DNA of 64,000 bases from Pseudomonas baetica (GCF_019733355.1 NZ_JAIHLQ010000023.1:48028-112027); one strand, 5' to 3'; shown: positions 17,708-26,974, counted from the first letter of the stretch. The notes: a model not told the origin generated them from the sequence alone. A program made the numbers and translations.

Positions 17708-18328
17708 ATGAGAGCTGATCTGGAAATCATCCAGGAATGGATCCCCGCCGGCAGCCGCGTCCTCGACCTCGGGTGCGGTAACGGCGAGTTGCTGAGCTGG
17801 CTGCGCGACCACAAACAGGTCACCGGTTATGGCCTGGAAAACGACGCCAGCAACATCGCCGAGTGCGTGGCCAAGGGCGTCAACGTCATCGAGCAGGACC
17901 TGGACAAGGGGCTGGGCAACTTCGCCAGCAACAGCTTCGACATCGTGGTGATGACCCAGGCTCTGCAGGCGGTGCATTACCCGGACAAGATCCTCGACGA
18001 AATGCTGCGCGTTGGCCGGCAGTGCATCATTACCTTCCCCAACTTCGGCCACTGGCGCTGCCGCTGGTACCTGGCGAGCAAGGGCCGCATGCCGGTTTCC
18101 GAGTTTCTGCCATATACCTGGTACAACACGCCGAACATCCACTTCTGCACCTTCGAAGACTTTGAAGAACTTTGTCGCGAACGTGACGCGAAGGTCATTG
18201 ATCGGCTTGCCGTAGATCAACAGCACCGCCACGGGTGGGCCAGTAAGCTATGGCCTAATCTGTTAGGTGAAATTGGTATCTACCGCGTCAGCAGCCCCGT
18301 GCTGGCTGACCACAAGGTCGCGGTCTGA
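17708..18328 (+). CDS. metW: Methionine biosynthesis protein MetW (methyltransferase-like)
   Basis: 206-residue class I SAM-methyltransferase fold protein always found with metX. SAM motif I VLDLGCGNGELLSWL (about 19-33), then FDIVVMTQALQAVHYPD and the MetW-specific CIITFPNFGHWRCRWYL. Its chemistry is not settled; it may stimulate or modify MetX. Confidence 0.94.
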   Translation: MRADLEIIQEWIPAGSRVLDLGCGNGELLSWLRDHKQVTGYGLENDASNIAECVAKGVNVIEQDLDKGLGNFASNSFDIVVMTQALQAVHYPDKILDEMLRVGRQCIITFPNFGHWRCRWYLASKGRMPVSEFLPYTWYNTPNIHFCTFEDFEELCRERDAKVIDRLAVDQQHRHGWASKLWPNLLGEIGIYRVSSPVLADHKVAV

Positions 18329-18354
18329 GCCACGACAATCCGAGGAGAACGATC

Positions 18355-18789
18355 ATGGGCCGTTTAGCGCTGTTGTTATTCACTGCCTGCCTGAGCGCCA
18401 CTGCGATGGCCGCCGATGCCATCAAGAGTGAGCGCAAGGAAGTGTTCGGTGATGTCACCGTGCATTACAACACCTTCAACTCCACCTTCCTGACGCCAGA
18501 CATCGCCAAGGCTGCCGAACTGATCCGCAGCAAGAACCAAGGCGTGATCAATGTCTCGGTGATCAAGGACGGCAAACCTCTGAGCGCCAGCGTCACCGGC
18601 ACGGTCAAAGACCTGACCAGCCAGAGCGTGCCGCTGAATTTCAAGCAAGTCACCGAACAGGGCGCGATCTACTACATCGCCCAATACCCGGTACCTCAGC
18701 AAGAAACCCGTACCTTTGAAATCAAGGTGCAGACCGGTGACAAGATCGACACCATCAATTTCAACCAAGAACTTTTTCCCGGCGAATGA
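18355..18789 (+). CDS. DUF4426 domain-containing exported protein
   Basis: 144 residues. Signal peptide about 1-19 (GRLALLLFTACLSATAMAA), then a beta-rich DUF4426 domain (VFGDVTVHYNTFNSTFLTPD near the start). Function unknown. GAGGAGAACG precedes the ATG. Its TGA overlaps the rdgB start, and the metX-metW-DUF4426-rdgB-hemW order matches what I recall from P. aeruginosa. Confidence 0.88.
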   Translation: MGRLALLLFTACLSATAMAADAIKSERKEVFGDVTVHYNTFNSTFLTPDIAKAAELIRSKNQGVINVSVIKDGKPLSASVTGTVKDLTSQSVPLNFKQVTEQGAIYYIAQYPVPQQETRTFEIKVQTGDKIDTINFNQELFPGE

Positions 18790-19382
18790 TGAACCTCAAG
18801 CAACTCGTACTGGCCAGCCATAACGCCGGCAAACTCAAGGAACTCCAGGCCATGCTCGGCGAATCGGTGCAACTGCGCTCGATCGGCGAGTGGAGCACGG
18901 TTGAGCCGGAGGAAACCGGCCTGTCGTTCGTCGAGAACGCGATTCTCAAGGCACGCAATGCTGCACGCATTTCCGGGCTGCCGGCGCTGGCCGACGATTC
19001 CGGTCTGGCGGTGGATTTCCTCGGCGGTGCGCCGGGCATCTACTCGGCGCGCTATGCCGACGGCAAGGGCGATGCGGCGAACAACGCCAAATTGCTCGAC
19101 GCCCTCAACGACGTACCTGAAGCCGAACGCGGCGCGCAATTCGTCTGCGTCCTGGCGCTGGTGCGTCACGCCGATGATCCGTTGCCGATCCTCTGCGAAG
19201 GCCTGTGGCACGGGCGCATGCTGACCTCCGCCAGCGGCGAGCACGGTTTCGGCTACGACCCGCTGTTCTGGGTGCCGGAGCGCGATTGCTCAAGCGCCGA
19301 ACTGACACCTGCCGACAAGAACCAGATCAGCCACCGCGCCCGTGCAATGGATCTGCTGCGCCAGCGTCTGGGCCTGAAATGA
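18786..19382 (+). CDS. rdgB: dITP/XTP pyrophosphatase RdgB
   Basis: House-cleaning Ham1-family enzyme that hydrolyses non-canonical purine NTPs. Conserved LVLASHNAGKLKELQAM at the N-terminus, ADDSGLAVDFLGGAPGIYSA (metal site D about 70-71), GEHGFGYDPLFWVP and the C-terminal KNQISHRARAM. Two adjacent ATGs (18786 and 18789) overlap the upstream stop, so the product is 197 or 198 residues. Coupled on both sides. Confidence 0.96.
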   Translation: MMNLKQLVLASHNAGKLKELQAMLGESVQLRSIGEWSTVEPEETGLSFVENAILKARNAARISGLPALADDSGLAVDFLGGAPGIYSARYADGKGDAANNAKLLDALNDVPEAERGAQFVCVLALVRHADDPLPILCEGLWHGRMLTSASGEHGFGYDPLFWVPERDCSSAELTPADKNQISHRARAMDLLRQRLGLK

Positions 19383-20584
19383 CCGACACCCCCTCTGCGT
19401 CGTCGCTGATCATCGGCGGCGCCGCCTCTTCGCCTCGGGCACCGCTACCCACGCTGCCGCCCCTGGCGTTGTACATCCACATCCCGTGGTGTGTGCGCAA
19501 ATGCCCGTATTGCGATTTCAACTCACACACCGCCAGCCCAGTGTTGCCGGAGCAGGAATACGTCGACGCGTTGCTGGCCGATCTCGATCAGGATCTGCAC
19601 GCCGTCTATGGTCGTGAGCTGAGTTCGATTTTCTTCGGTGGCGGCACACCAAGCCTGTTCAGTGCCGACGCCCTCGGGCGTTTGCTGGAAGGCGTCGAAC
19701 AGCGCATTCCGTTCGCCGCCGACATCGAAATCACTCTGGAAGCCAATCCCGGGACGTTCGAGCAAGAGAAGTTCGTTGCGTATCGCAAGCTGGGGATCAA
19801 TCGCCTGTCGATCGGCATTCAGAGCTTCCAGCAGGAAAAACTCAAAGCCTTGGGCCGCATCCACAACGGCGATGAAGCCGTGCGCGCGGCAGGCATGGCG
19901 CGGCAGGCCGGGTTCGACAACTTCAACCTCGACTTGATGCACGGTTTGCCGGACCAGTCGCTGGACGATGCCTTGAGCGATCTGCGCCAGGCCATTGAAC
20001 TCAAGCCCACGCACATTTCCTGGTATCAACTGACGCTGGAACCGAACACGGTGTTCTGGAACCAGCCGCCTGTGCTGCCGGAAGACGACACGCTGTGGGA
20101 CATTCAAGAAGCCGGGCAAGCGCTGCTGGCCGAGCACGGTTACGCGCAATACGAAGTCTCGGCCTATGCCCTGCCCGGTCGCCCGGCGCGGCATAACCTT
20201 AATTACTGGAGTTTTGGCGATTTCATCGGCATCGGCGCCGGCGCCCACGGCAAACTCAGTCACCCGGACGGACGTATCGTGCGCACCTGGAAGACGCGCC
20301 TGCCGAAGGACTACCTCAACCCGGCGAAAAATTTTCGGGCTGGCGAAAAGGCACTGACCAATGATGAGATGCCGTTCGAATTTCTGATGAACGCTCTGCG
20401 CCTGACCGCAGGCGTGGAGTCGCGCCTGTATCCAGAGCGCACCGGGCTGCCCCTGGAGAGTCTCGCCGAACACCGGCAAGAGGCAGAACAAAGCGGCCTG
20501 TTACAGGTCGAACCGTCACGCCTGGCAGCCACCGAGCGGGGACAGTTGTTCCTCAACGACTTGCTGCAACAATTTCTGAACTGA
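19379..20584 (+). CDS. hemW: Radical SAM heme chaperone HemW
   Basis: 401-residue HemW (formerly annotated as coproporphyrinogen III oxidase-like), which carries heme to respiratory targets. Fe-S motif CVRKCPYC (CxxxCxxC) near residues 41-48 after YIHIPWC, then FFGGGTPSLFS, ITLEANPGTFE and the C-terminal HemN domain. It lacks the catalytic features of true HemN as far as can be seen. ATG 19379 overlaps the rdgB stop by four bases (ATGA); longer frames upstream would read through rdgB. Confidence 0.95.
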   Translation: MTDTPSASSLIIGGAASSPRAPLPTLPPLALYIHIPWCVRKCPYCDFNSHTASPVLPEQEYVDALLADLDQDLHAVYGRELSSIFFGGGTPSLFSADALGRLLEGVEQRIPFAADIEITLEANPGTFEQEKFVAYRKLGINRLSIGIQSFQQEKLKALGRIHNGDEAVRAAGMARQAGFDNFNLDLMHGLPDQSLDDALSDLRQAIELKPTHISWYQLTLEPNTVFWNQPPVLPEDDTLWDIQEAGQALLAEHGYAQYEVSAYALPGRPARHNLNYWSFGDFIGIGAGAHGKLSHPDGRIVRTWKTRLPKDYLNPAKNFRAGEKALTNDEMPFEFLMNALRLTAGVESRLYPERTGLPLESLAEHRQEAEQSGLLQVEPSRLAATERGQLFLNDLLQQFLN

Positions 20585-20619
20585 GCCCAACCCTCAACTT
20601 CTGTCCCAAGGGAAAACGC

Positions 20620-20943
20620 ATGGATTTGATACTCGACCTGCTGGCCACCGTCTCCCGCTGGAGCCGCAGCAACCTCTCGGAAATCGCCCTGGCGCTGGTG
20701 GGTTGCCTGCTGGTGCTGTTCGGCGCCGACTTCAAAGGTTGGGTCGAACAACGCCTGGGCAGCATCGCCGGCGCCTTGCGCGTACCGCTGATGGCCCTGC
20801 TGTGCATGATCGGCAGTGGCGCCGCACTGATCTACGCCACGCCTTGGGTGATCAAGGGCTTGAGCCAGTTCAACAACTACAGTCTGGCGCCGGTACTGTT
20901 GGTGGTGCTGGTGCTGATCGGCGTAGTCGCCGACCGCCGCTGA
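20620..20943 (+). CDS. DUF3392 small membrane protein
   Basis: 107 residues with three probable TM helices: about 22-38 (IALALVGCLLVLFGADF), 53-76 and 84-104. Only a DUF3392 family resemblance; function unknown. SD AAGGGAAAACGC. Last gene of the metX operon, ahead of a REPIN. Confidence 0.85.
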   Translation: MDLILDLLATVSRWSRSNLSEIALALVGCLLVLFGADFKGWVEQRLGSIAGALRVPLMALLCMIGSGAALIYATPWVIKGLSQFNNYSLAPVLLVVLVLIGVVADRR

Positions 20944-20965
20944 TTTTCAACACACACAAAACAAC

Positions 20966-21055
20966 TGTGGGAGCGGGCTTGCTCGCGAAGACGTTAGATC
21001 AATCGACATTGATATCGACTGATACGACGCCTTCGCGAGCAAGCCCGCTCCCACA
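20966..21055. repeat. REPIN (inverted REP pair)
   Basis: Arms 20966-20990 and 21031-21055, both near-perfect core copies, between the convergent DUF3392 gene and trmB. Confidence 0.92.
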
Positions 21056-21073
21056 TTGGGTTTTGCGTGATGG

Positions 21074-21799
21074 TTAAGCGATTTTTTCGAACTTCAGATC
21101 CCAAACGCCATGGCCAAGACGTTCGCCGCGGCGCTCGAACTTGGTGATCGGGCGTTCGGCCGGACGCGGCACGCATTGGCCGTCTTCGGCAAGGTTGCGG
21201 TAGCCCGGGGCGACGTTCATCACTTCCAGCATGTACTCGGCATACGGTTCCCAGTCGGTGGCCATGTGCAGAATGCCGCCGACCTTCAACTTGCTGCGCA
21301 CCAGTTCAGCGAACGACGCCTGAACGATACGACGCTTGTGGTGACGGCTCTTGTGCCACGGGTCCGGGAAAAACAGCATCAGGCGATCAAGGCTGTTGTC
21401 GGCGATGCAGCGGTTGAGCACTTCAATCGCGTCGCAATCGTAGACGCGCAGGTTGGTCAGGCCCTGGGTCAGCACACCATTGAGCAGTGCGCCGACACCC
21501 GGACGGTGAACTTCAACGCCGATGAAATCCTGCTCCGGTGCAGCCGCCGCCATTTCCAGCAGCGAGTGGCCCATGCCGAAACCGATCTCCAGCGAGCGCG
21601 GTGCCGAACGGCCGAACACTTGATCGTAATCCACCGGCGCGTCGGCCAGCGGCAGCACGTACAGCGGCGCGCCCTGATCCAGACCGCGTTGCTGGCCTTC
21701 GGTCATGCGCCCGGCGCGCATCACGAAGCTCTTGATGCGGCGGTGTTGGCGCTCGTCGCCTTCTTCCGTCTGGATAGGCATGTCGTTCGATTCAGTCAT
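21074..21799 (-). CDS. trmB: tRNA (guanine-N7-)-methyltransferase TrmB
   Basis: Forms m7G46 in tRNA. 241 residues. SAM site SLEIGFGMGHSLLEMA (about 70-85), FIGVEVHRPGVGALL, and the diagnostic MLFFPDPWHKSRHHKRRI motif (about 142-159), then TDWEPYAEYML. Start ATG 21799; an in-frame TTG just upstream is less likely. Seven bases of sequence separate its start from the thiG stop just upstream, so it probably belongs to the thiS-thiG transcript. Confidence 0.96.
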   Translation of the reverse strand: MTESNDMPIQTEEGDERQHRRIKSFVMRAGRMTEGQQRGLDQGAPLYVLPLADAPVDYDQVFGRSAPRSLEIGFGMGHSLLEMAAAAPEQDFIGVEVHRPGVGALLNGVLTQGLTNLRVYDCDAIEVLNRCIADNSLDRLMLFFPDPWHKSRHHKRRIVQASFAELVRSKLKVGGILHMATDWEPYAEYMLEVMNVAPGYRNLAEDGQCVPRPAERPITKFERRGERLGHGVWDLKFEKIA

Positions 21800-21808
21800 C
21801 AATGGCTC

Positions 21809-22603
21809 TTACTTGATCAGACCATCCAGCGGCGAGGAGGCGCTGGCATAGAGTTTTTTCGGCATGCGGCCGGCGAGGTAGGCCAGACGGCCCGCGACGA
21901 TCGCGTGTTGCATGGCTTGCGCCATCATTACTGGTTGCCCGGCATGGGCGATGGCCGAGTTCATCAGCACGGCATCGCAGCCCAGTTCCATGGCGATGGT
22001 GGCGTCGGAAGCAGTGCCGACACCGGCATCGACCAACACAGGGATTTTCGCTTCTTCGAGGATGATCTGCAGGTTGTAAGGGTTGCAGATGCCCAGACCG
22101 GAACCGATCAGGCCGGCCAGCGGCATGACCGCGATGCAACCGATTTCTGCCAGTTGCCGGGCGATGATCGGGTCATCACTGGTGTAAACCATCACGTCGA
22201 AACCTTCCTTGACCAGCGTTTCGGCGGCCTTGAGGGTTTCGATCACGTTGGGGAACAGCGTCTTCTGGTCAGCCAGCACTTCCAGCTTCACCAGATTGTG
22301 GCCATCGAGCAGCTCGCGCGCCAAGCGGCAAGTACGCACGGCTTCTATCGCGTCGTAGCAACCGGCGGTGTTCGGCAGAAAGGTGTAGCGATCCGGCGAC
22401 AGCACGTCGAGCAGGTTCGGCTCGCCTTCGATCTGCCCGAGGTTGGTACGGCGCACAGCGAAGGTGACGATCTCGGCACCCGAGGCTTCGATGGCCTGGC
22501 GGGTTTCGTCCATGTCACGGTACTTGCCGGTACCCACCAGCAAGCGCGACTGGTAAGTACGACCGGCCAGAACAAAAGGCTTGTCGCTGCGAACGATGCT
22601 CAT
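21809..22603 (-). CDS. thiG: Thiazole synthase ThiG
   Basis: TIM-barrel enzyme that builds the thiazole phosphate of thiamine from DXP, dehydroglycine and ThiS thiocarboxylate. 264 residues, standard. Catalytic lysine region VKLEVLADQKTLFPN, GSGLGICNPYNLQ, VLVDAGVGTASDATIAMELG. Follows thiS (60 bases). Confidence 0.97.
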   Translation of the reverse strand: MSIVRSDKPFVLAGRTYQSRLLVGTGKYRDMDETRQAIEASGAEIVTFAVRRTNLGQIEGEPNLLDVLSPDRYTFLPNTAGCYDAIEAVRTCRLARELLDGHNLVKLEVLADQKTLFPNVIETLKAAETLVKEGFDVMVYTSDDPIIARQLAEIGCIAVMPLAGLIGSGLGICNPYNLQIILEEAKIPVLVDAGVGTASDATIAMELGCDAVLMNSAIAHAGQPVMMAQAMQHAIVAGRLAYLAGRMPKKLYASASSPLDGLIK

Positions 22604-22663
22604 TGGGAATCCTCTTTAGGGGTGAGGGTCTTGCAGAATTCTGTGGCCTTGCGAACCGGACGA

Positions 22664-22864
22664 TTAGCCGCCGCCGATAGCGTGCACAACTTCGACGTTA
22701 TCGCCGTCGTTGAGCGTGGTGTCGGCATGCTGGCTGCGCGGGACGATATCCAGATTGAGTTCGACTGCTACCCGGCGTCCGGTCAGATCCAGACGGATCA
22801 GCAGGGCCGCAACGGTTTCACCGTCGGGCAGTTCAAGGGATTCGCCGTTCAACTGAATGCGCAT
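22664..22864 (-). CDS. thiS: Sulfur carrier protein ThiS
   Basis: Ubiquitin-like sulfur carrier for ThiG, 66 residues. Ends in the required VHAIGGG with the C-terminal Gly-Gly that is adenylated and thiocarboxylated. Start ATG 22864 (MRIQLNGESLELPDGETV); ATG 22879 five codons upstream is also possible. No TPP riboswitch is apparent in the short upstream gap. Confidence 0.94.
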   Translation of the reverse strand: MRIQLNGESLELPDGETVAALLIRLDLTGRRVAVELNLDIVPRSQHADTTLNDGDNVEVVHAIGGG

Positions 22865-22935
22865 GCGTAACGCCGCCATCATTTTTAGGGGCTGGCATTC
22901 TAGCCCGATCATGACCTAAAGGTCAGCACCAAGCG

Positions 22936-23316
22936 TCAAGCGGTTAGCTGCAAGCGCCAGGCGGCGAGCCCCAGACATAACCAACCGACCAGAAACGCGA
23001 GGCCGCCGAACGGGGTGATGATGCCGAGCTTGCTGATGCCGGCGGTAGTCAGCACGTAGAGACTGCCGGAGAACAACACAATACCGACAGCGAACGAAAC
23101 GCCAGCCCAGGTCACCAGTCGCCCCTGAATCTGCGTGGCCAGCAGCGCAACACCAAACAGCGCCAAGGTATGCACCAGTTGATAGGTGACACCTGTGTGG
23201 AAAATCGCAAGGTACTCGGGCGTCAGGCGACTTTTCAGGCCATGAGCGGCGAACGCCCCCAAAGCAACGCCAGTAAAACCAAAGAAAGCGGCCAGCATCA
23301 GAAAGCCACGCAACAT
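22936..23316 (-). CDS. DUF423 family membrane protein (YgdD-like)
   Basis: 126 residues, four predicted TM helices, beginning MLRGFLMLAAFFGFTGVALGA and with the family AAHGL and FHTGVTYQLVHTLAL blocks. I chose ATG 23316 because GGAG stands 7-8 bases upstream; ATG 23328 would add four residues. Function unknown. Divergent from mtgA. Confidence 0.9.
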   Translation of the reverse strand: MLRGFLMLAAFFGFTGVALGAFAAHGLKSRLTPEYLAIFHTGVTYQLVHTLALFGVALLATQIQGRLVTWAGVSFAVGIVLFSGSLYVLTTAGISKLGIITPFGGLAFLVGWLCLGLAAWRLQLTA

Positions 23317-23390
23317 TGGGAACTCCATTCAGACTCGATCGACAGGGTCTGTATAATGGCCCGCTCCACCGGTTCGGCCAAGCCATCTCT

Positions 23391-24113
23391 ATGCTGCGTT
23401 CTATTTTCCGTCGACTCACGAAAGCCCTGCTCTGGTTCGCGGGTGGCAGCATCTTGCTGGTGCTGGTTTTTCGCTTCGTGCCGCCGCCGGGAACGGCGCT
23501 GATGGTCGAGCGCAAGATCCAATCCTGGGTCGACGGCGAACCCATCGACCTGCAACGCACCTGGAAGCCGTGGAACGAGATTTCCGACGATCTCAAAGTG
23601 GCGGTCATGGCCGGTGAGGATCAGAAGTTTCCCGAGCACTGGGGTTTTGACTTTGGCGCCATTCAGGCAGCACTGGCCCATAACGAACTCGGCGGCTCGA
23701 TCCGTGGCGCAAGCACTTTGAGCCAGCAAGTCTCGAAAAATCTGTTTCTGTGGTCCGGCCGCAGCTATCTGCGTAAAGGCCTGGAAGCGTGGTTTACCGC
23801 GCTGATCGAGGTGTTCTGGCCCAAGCAGCGGATTCTTGAGGTGTATCTGAACAGCGTCGAGTGGGATGACGGTGTGTTTGGTGCCGAAGCAGCGGCCCGT
23901 CATCACTTTGGTGTGAGCGCCAAGTCGCTGTCCCGCCAGCAGGCAAGTTATCTGGCAGCGGTATTGCCGAACCCACGGGTTTGGAGCGCAAGCCATCCGA
24001 CCGCGTATGTCTCGCGGCGAGCGGGATGGATTCGCCAGCAGATGAGGCAGTTGGGCGGGACGGGCTATCTGCTCGGGCTCAATGATTCACGTCGGGCGCC
24101 TTGGTCCGAATAA
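23391..24113 (+). CDS. mtgA: Monofunctional peptidoglycan transglycosylase MtgA
   Basis: GT51 glycosyltransferase that polymerises lipid II. 240 residues: one N-terminal TM (about 11-29), catalytic E in VMAGEDQKFPEHWGFD, GASTLSQQVSKNLFLW, the second glutamate in IEVFWPKQRILEVYLNSVEW, then AEAAARHHFG and the C-terminal LAAVLPNPRVW. No transpeptidase domain, as expected for MtgA. ATG 23391 matches the family start. Confidence 0.96.
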   Translation: MLRSIFRRLTKALLWFAGGSILLVLVFRFVPPPGTALMVERKIQSWVDGEPIDLQRTWKPWNEISDDLKVAVMAGEDQKFPEHWGFDFGAIQAALAHNELGGSIRGASTLSQQVSKNLFLWSGRSYLRKGLEAWFTALIEVFWPKQRILEVYLNSVEWDDGVFGAEAAARHHFGVSAKSLSRQQASYLAAVLPNPRVWSASHPTAYVSRRAGWIRQQMRQLGGTGYLLGLNDSRRAPWSE

Positions 24114-24144
24114 CGAAACGCCGTCTTACAGCCCTGAAGCCTCC

Positions 24145-24236
24145 TGTGGGTGCCGGGCTTGCCCGCGAAGGCGTCGAGTCAGACAACATCAATGTTCAAT
24201 GATCTAACGCTTTCGCGAGCAAGCCCCGCTCCCACA
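24145..24236. repeat. REPIN, left arm diverged
   Basis: Left arm 24145-24170 (GTGCCGGGCTTGCCCGCGAA) and right arm 24211-24236 with an extra C (AAGCCCCGCTCCC). Between convergent mtgA and rpoH. Confidence 0.85.
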
Positions 24237-24253
24237 TTTGGGTTTGCACTGAA

Positions 24254-24299
24254 CCATAAAAAACGCCCCGACCATTACTGATCGGGGCGTTTTTTATGG
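24254..24299. terminator. Bidirectional rho-independent terminator (mtgA/rpoH)
   Basis: Long near-perfect inverted repeat: ACGCCCCGA / TCGGGGCGT core with a 10-base loop, flanked by A-run on the left and T-run on the right. It can terminate both the plus-strand mtgA and minus-strand rpoH transcripts. Confidence 0.93.
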
Positions 24300-24311
24300 C
24301 CTGGATGCCGG

Positions 24312-25166
24312 TTACGCGGCAATCGACAACTTGAGCTTGTTCATCGCGCTTTTTTCAAGCTGACGGATACGCTCGGCCGACACGTTGTACTTCTGCGCCA
24401 GGTCGTGCAGCGTGGCTTTTTCTTCTGCCAGCCAACGCTGGTAAAGGATGTCACGGCTACGTTCGTCCAGCACTTCCAGCGCTTCGTGCAGGTTGTGGTT
24501 GGAGTTGTCGCTCCAGTCAGCATCTTCCAGTTGACGCGCCGGGTCGTACCGGTGGTCTTCCAGATAATTGGCAGGCGACTGGAAAGCGCTGTCATCGTCG
24601 GCTTCGGCAGCCGGGTCGAAAGCCATGTCATGGCCGGTCAGGCGACTTTCCATCTCTCGCACTTCCCGCGGCTCGACGCCGAGGCTTTCCGCCACACGGT
24701 GGACTTCCTCGTTGTTCAGCCACGCCAGACGTTTCTTCTGGCTGCGCAGGTTGAAGAACAGCTTGCGCTGGGCCTTGGTGGTCGCGACTTTCACAATGCG
24801 CCAGTTGCGCAGGATGAACTCGTGAATTTCCGCCTTGATCCAGTGCACAGCGAACGACACCAGGCGCACACCCATTTCCGGGTTGAAACGTTTTACGGCC
24901 TTCATCAGGCCGACGTTACCTTCCTGGATCAGGTCAGCCTGAGCCAGACCGTAGCCGGAATAGCTACGGGCAATGTGTACGACAAAACGCAGGTGGGCGA
25001 GCACCATCTGCCGAGCCGCCCCCAAATCCTGCTCATAGTAGAGACTCTCGGCCAGTTCACGCTCCTGCTCCGGCGTCAGCAATGGAATGCTGTTGACGGT
25101 GTGCACATAGGCTTCCAGGTTCGCACCTGGAACCAACGCGTACGCAGGTTGCAAAGAATTGGTCAT
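24312..25166 (-). CDS. rpoH: RNA polymerase heat-shock sigma factor RpoH (sigma-32)
   Basis: 284 residues. Region 2 is seen as GLAQADLIQEGNVGLMKAV and then RLVSFAVHWIKAEI, the RpoH box as QRKLFFNLRSQ (about 132-142), and region 4 as LHDLAQKYNVSAERIRQLEK. Start ATG 25166 has GGAGG upstream and gives the family N-terminus MTNSLQPAYALVPGANLEAY. The 114 bases to ftsX may carry its promoter and the 5' leader; I did not find a convincing thermosensor fold by eye. Confidence 0.97.
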   Translation of the reverse strand: MTNSLQPAYALVPGANLEAYVHTVNSIPLLTPEQERELAESLYYEQDLGAARQMVLAHLRFVVHIARSYSGYGLAQADLIQEGNVGLMKAVKRFNPEMGVRLVSFAVHWIKAEIHEFILRNWRIVKVATTKAQRKLFFNLRSQKKRLAWLNNEEVHRVAESLGVEPREVREMESRLTGHDMAFDPAAEADDDSAFQSPANYLEDHRYDPARQLEDADWSDNSNHNLHEALEVLDERSRDILYQRWLAEEKATLHDLAQKYNVSAERIRQLEKSAMNKLKLSIAA

Positions 25167-25280
25167 ACGAAAAAACCTCCGACTTACATACTCGTGCCTT
25201 TCAGCACTGCGAAAAATTGACCGGGAACTCAAGTACAAGTTCCCAAAAAAACCGTAAGGCCAATCACGCGCAAAAAGATT

Positions 25281-26306
25281 CTACTTCGGCGCCAGCTCCC
25301 TGAGATGGCGTGCTACTGCAATCCATGCACCGATATAACCCAACAGCACCGCGCCAAGCAAGAGCGACAGACCGTCGGCAACTGGCACTCCGGCCAGTGC
25401 GAAATCACTGCCGTACAAGCCGGCCAGTCCAACCACCGCATCGTTCAGCCAGTTCAGGCCGAACGCCAATACTCCCCAGGACAACAGCCCCGCACCGAAG
25501 CCATACAGCGCGCCCATATAAAGGAAAGGACGGCGAACATAGCTGTCAGTGCCGCCGACGAGTTTAATCACTTCTATCTCGGTGCGGCGGTTTTCAATAT
25601 GAAGACGAATGGTATTGCCTATCACCAAAAGTAATGCAGACACCAAAAGCACCGTCAGGCCGAAGACAAAACGATCGCCGAGCTTGAGGATGGCGGCCAG
25701 ACGCTCGACCCAGACTAGATCAAGTTGCGCCTGTTGTACCTTGGGCAGTTCGGAAAGTTTTTGTCTTAATGCTTCCAGCGTCGCTTTATCGACCTCGTCC
25801 GGTGTCACCAGCACTACGCCCGGGAGTGGGTTTTCGGGCAGCTCACGCAGGGCTTCGCCCAATCCCGACTGCTGCTGGAACTCTTCCAGCGCCTGATCAC
25901 GGCCGACATATTCAGCATCAGCTACACCGGGCATGGCTTTGATCTGCTCGCGCAGCGACTCGCCCTGCTCTGGGCTGGCATCGAGTTGCAGATACAGCGA
26001 GATCTGCGCCGCACGCTGCCACGAACCGCCAAGACGCTCAACGTTATTAAGCAACAACGACAGGCCCATCGGCAGGCTCAGCGCCACGGCCATCACCATG
26101 CAGGTGAAGAAACTGCCGATCGGCTGCTTGCCCAGACGACGCAAACTGTCGAGCAGACTGGCACGGTGGCTTTCGACCCAGGCGCGAAACAACGTGGCGA
26201 AGTCCGGTCCGTCATCATCGTCGTGCTTTTTCTTTTTTGGCGGTTGCGGATCGGCGGCTTTCGGGGCCACGCGCTCGGAAACCTTCGGACTGCGAGTCGC
26301 ACTCAT
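25281..26306 (-). CDS. ftsX: Cell division protein FtsX (ABC transporter permease-like)
   Basis: Membrane partner of FtsE that activates septal peptidoglycan hydrolases through its periplasmic loop. 341 residues: Lys/Asp-rich cytoplasmic N-terminus (PPKKKKHDDDD near 22-32), TM about 67-87, a periplasmic domain about 95-205 and three C-terminal TMs. Overlaps the ftsE stop by four bases. Third gene of the ftsYEX operon. Confidence 0.95.
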   Translation of the reverse strand: MSATRSPKVSERVAPKAADPQPPKKKKHDDDDGPDFATLFRAWVESHRASLLDSLRRLGKQPIGSFFTCMVMAVALSLPMGLSLLLNNVERLGGSWQRAAQISLYLQLDASPEQGESLREQIKAMPGVADAEYVGRDQALEEFQQQSGLGEALRELPENPLPGVVLVTPDEVDKATLEALRQKLSELPKVQQAQLDLVWVERLAAILKLGDRFVFGLTVLLVSALLLVIGNTIRLHIENRRTEIEVIKLVGGTDSYVRRPFLYMGALYGFGAGLLSWGVLAFGLNWLNDAVVGLAGLYGSDFALAGVPVADGLSLLLGAVLLGYIGAWIAVARHLRELAPK

Positions 26307-26974
26307 ACGCCGGCCTCCCCGTCGCCGATCAATCGGCCACGTTGCAGGGTCAACATGCGGTGACGCATGCGCGCGATCAGCGCCAGGTCGTGACTGGCGA
26401 TCAGCACGCTGGTGCCCAGACGATTGATATCTTCGAACACGCCCATGATCTCGGCCGCCAGTCGCGGGTCGAGGTTACCGGTCGGTTCGTCCGCCAGCAG
26501 TAACGCTGGGCGGTGAACGATGGCGCGGGCGATGCCGACGCGCTGCTGCTGACCGGTGGACAGGTCGCCCGGGTACAGATCGGTTTTATCCGACAGCGCC
26601 ACGCGCTCCAGCGCCGAGTCGACCCGCTTGGCGATTTCGGCCTTGGACAAGCCGAGAATCTGCAGCGGCAACGCGACATTGTTGAAAACGGTGCGGTCAA
26701 ACAGCAACTGGTGATTCTGGAACACCACACCGATCTGCCGGCGCAGGAACGGAATCTGCGCGTTGCTGATGGTGCTCAGGTCTTGCCCGGCCAGCAGCAA
26801 CTTGCCGCTGGTTGGACGCTCCATCGCCAGCAACAAGCGCAACAAGGTGGATTTGCCTGCGCCGGAATGGCCGGTGACAAACAAGAACTCGCCACGACGG
26901 ACTCGAAAGCTCAGCTCATGCAAGCCGACGTGACCGTTCGGGTAGCGTTTACCGACCTGTTCGAAACGAATCAT
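26303..26974 (-). CDS. ftsE: Cell division ATP-binding protein FtsE
   Basis: ABC ATPase of the FtsEX complex. 223 residues: Walker A GHSGAGKST at 35-43, Q-loop GVVFQNHQLLFD, signature LSTGQQQRVGIARA, Walker B ALLLADEPTGNLD, H-loop IASHD. Starts at ATG overlapping the ftsY stop by four bases. Confidence 0.97.
   Translation of the reverse strand: MIRFEQVGKRYPNGHVGLHELSFRVRRGEFLFVTGHSGAGKSTLLRLLLAMERPTSGKLLLAGQDLSTISNAQIPFLRRQIGVVFQNHQLLFDRTVFNNVALPLQILGLSKAEIAKRVDSALERVALSDKTDLYPGDLSTGQQQRVGIARAIVHRPALLLADEPTGNLDPRLAAEIMGVFEDINRLGTSVLIASHDLALIARMRHRMLTLQRGRLIGDGEAGV

Noticed and set aside
22600..22936. TPP riboswitch for thiS-thiG
   Set aside because: The gap is short and no THI-box pairing was found by eye.
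22916..23608. 230-codon minus-strand frame overlapping DUF423 and mtgA starts
   Set aside because: Out of frame with DUF423 and overlaps two real genes.
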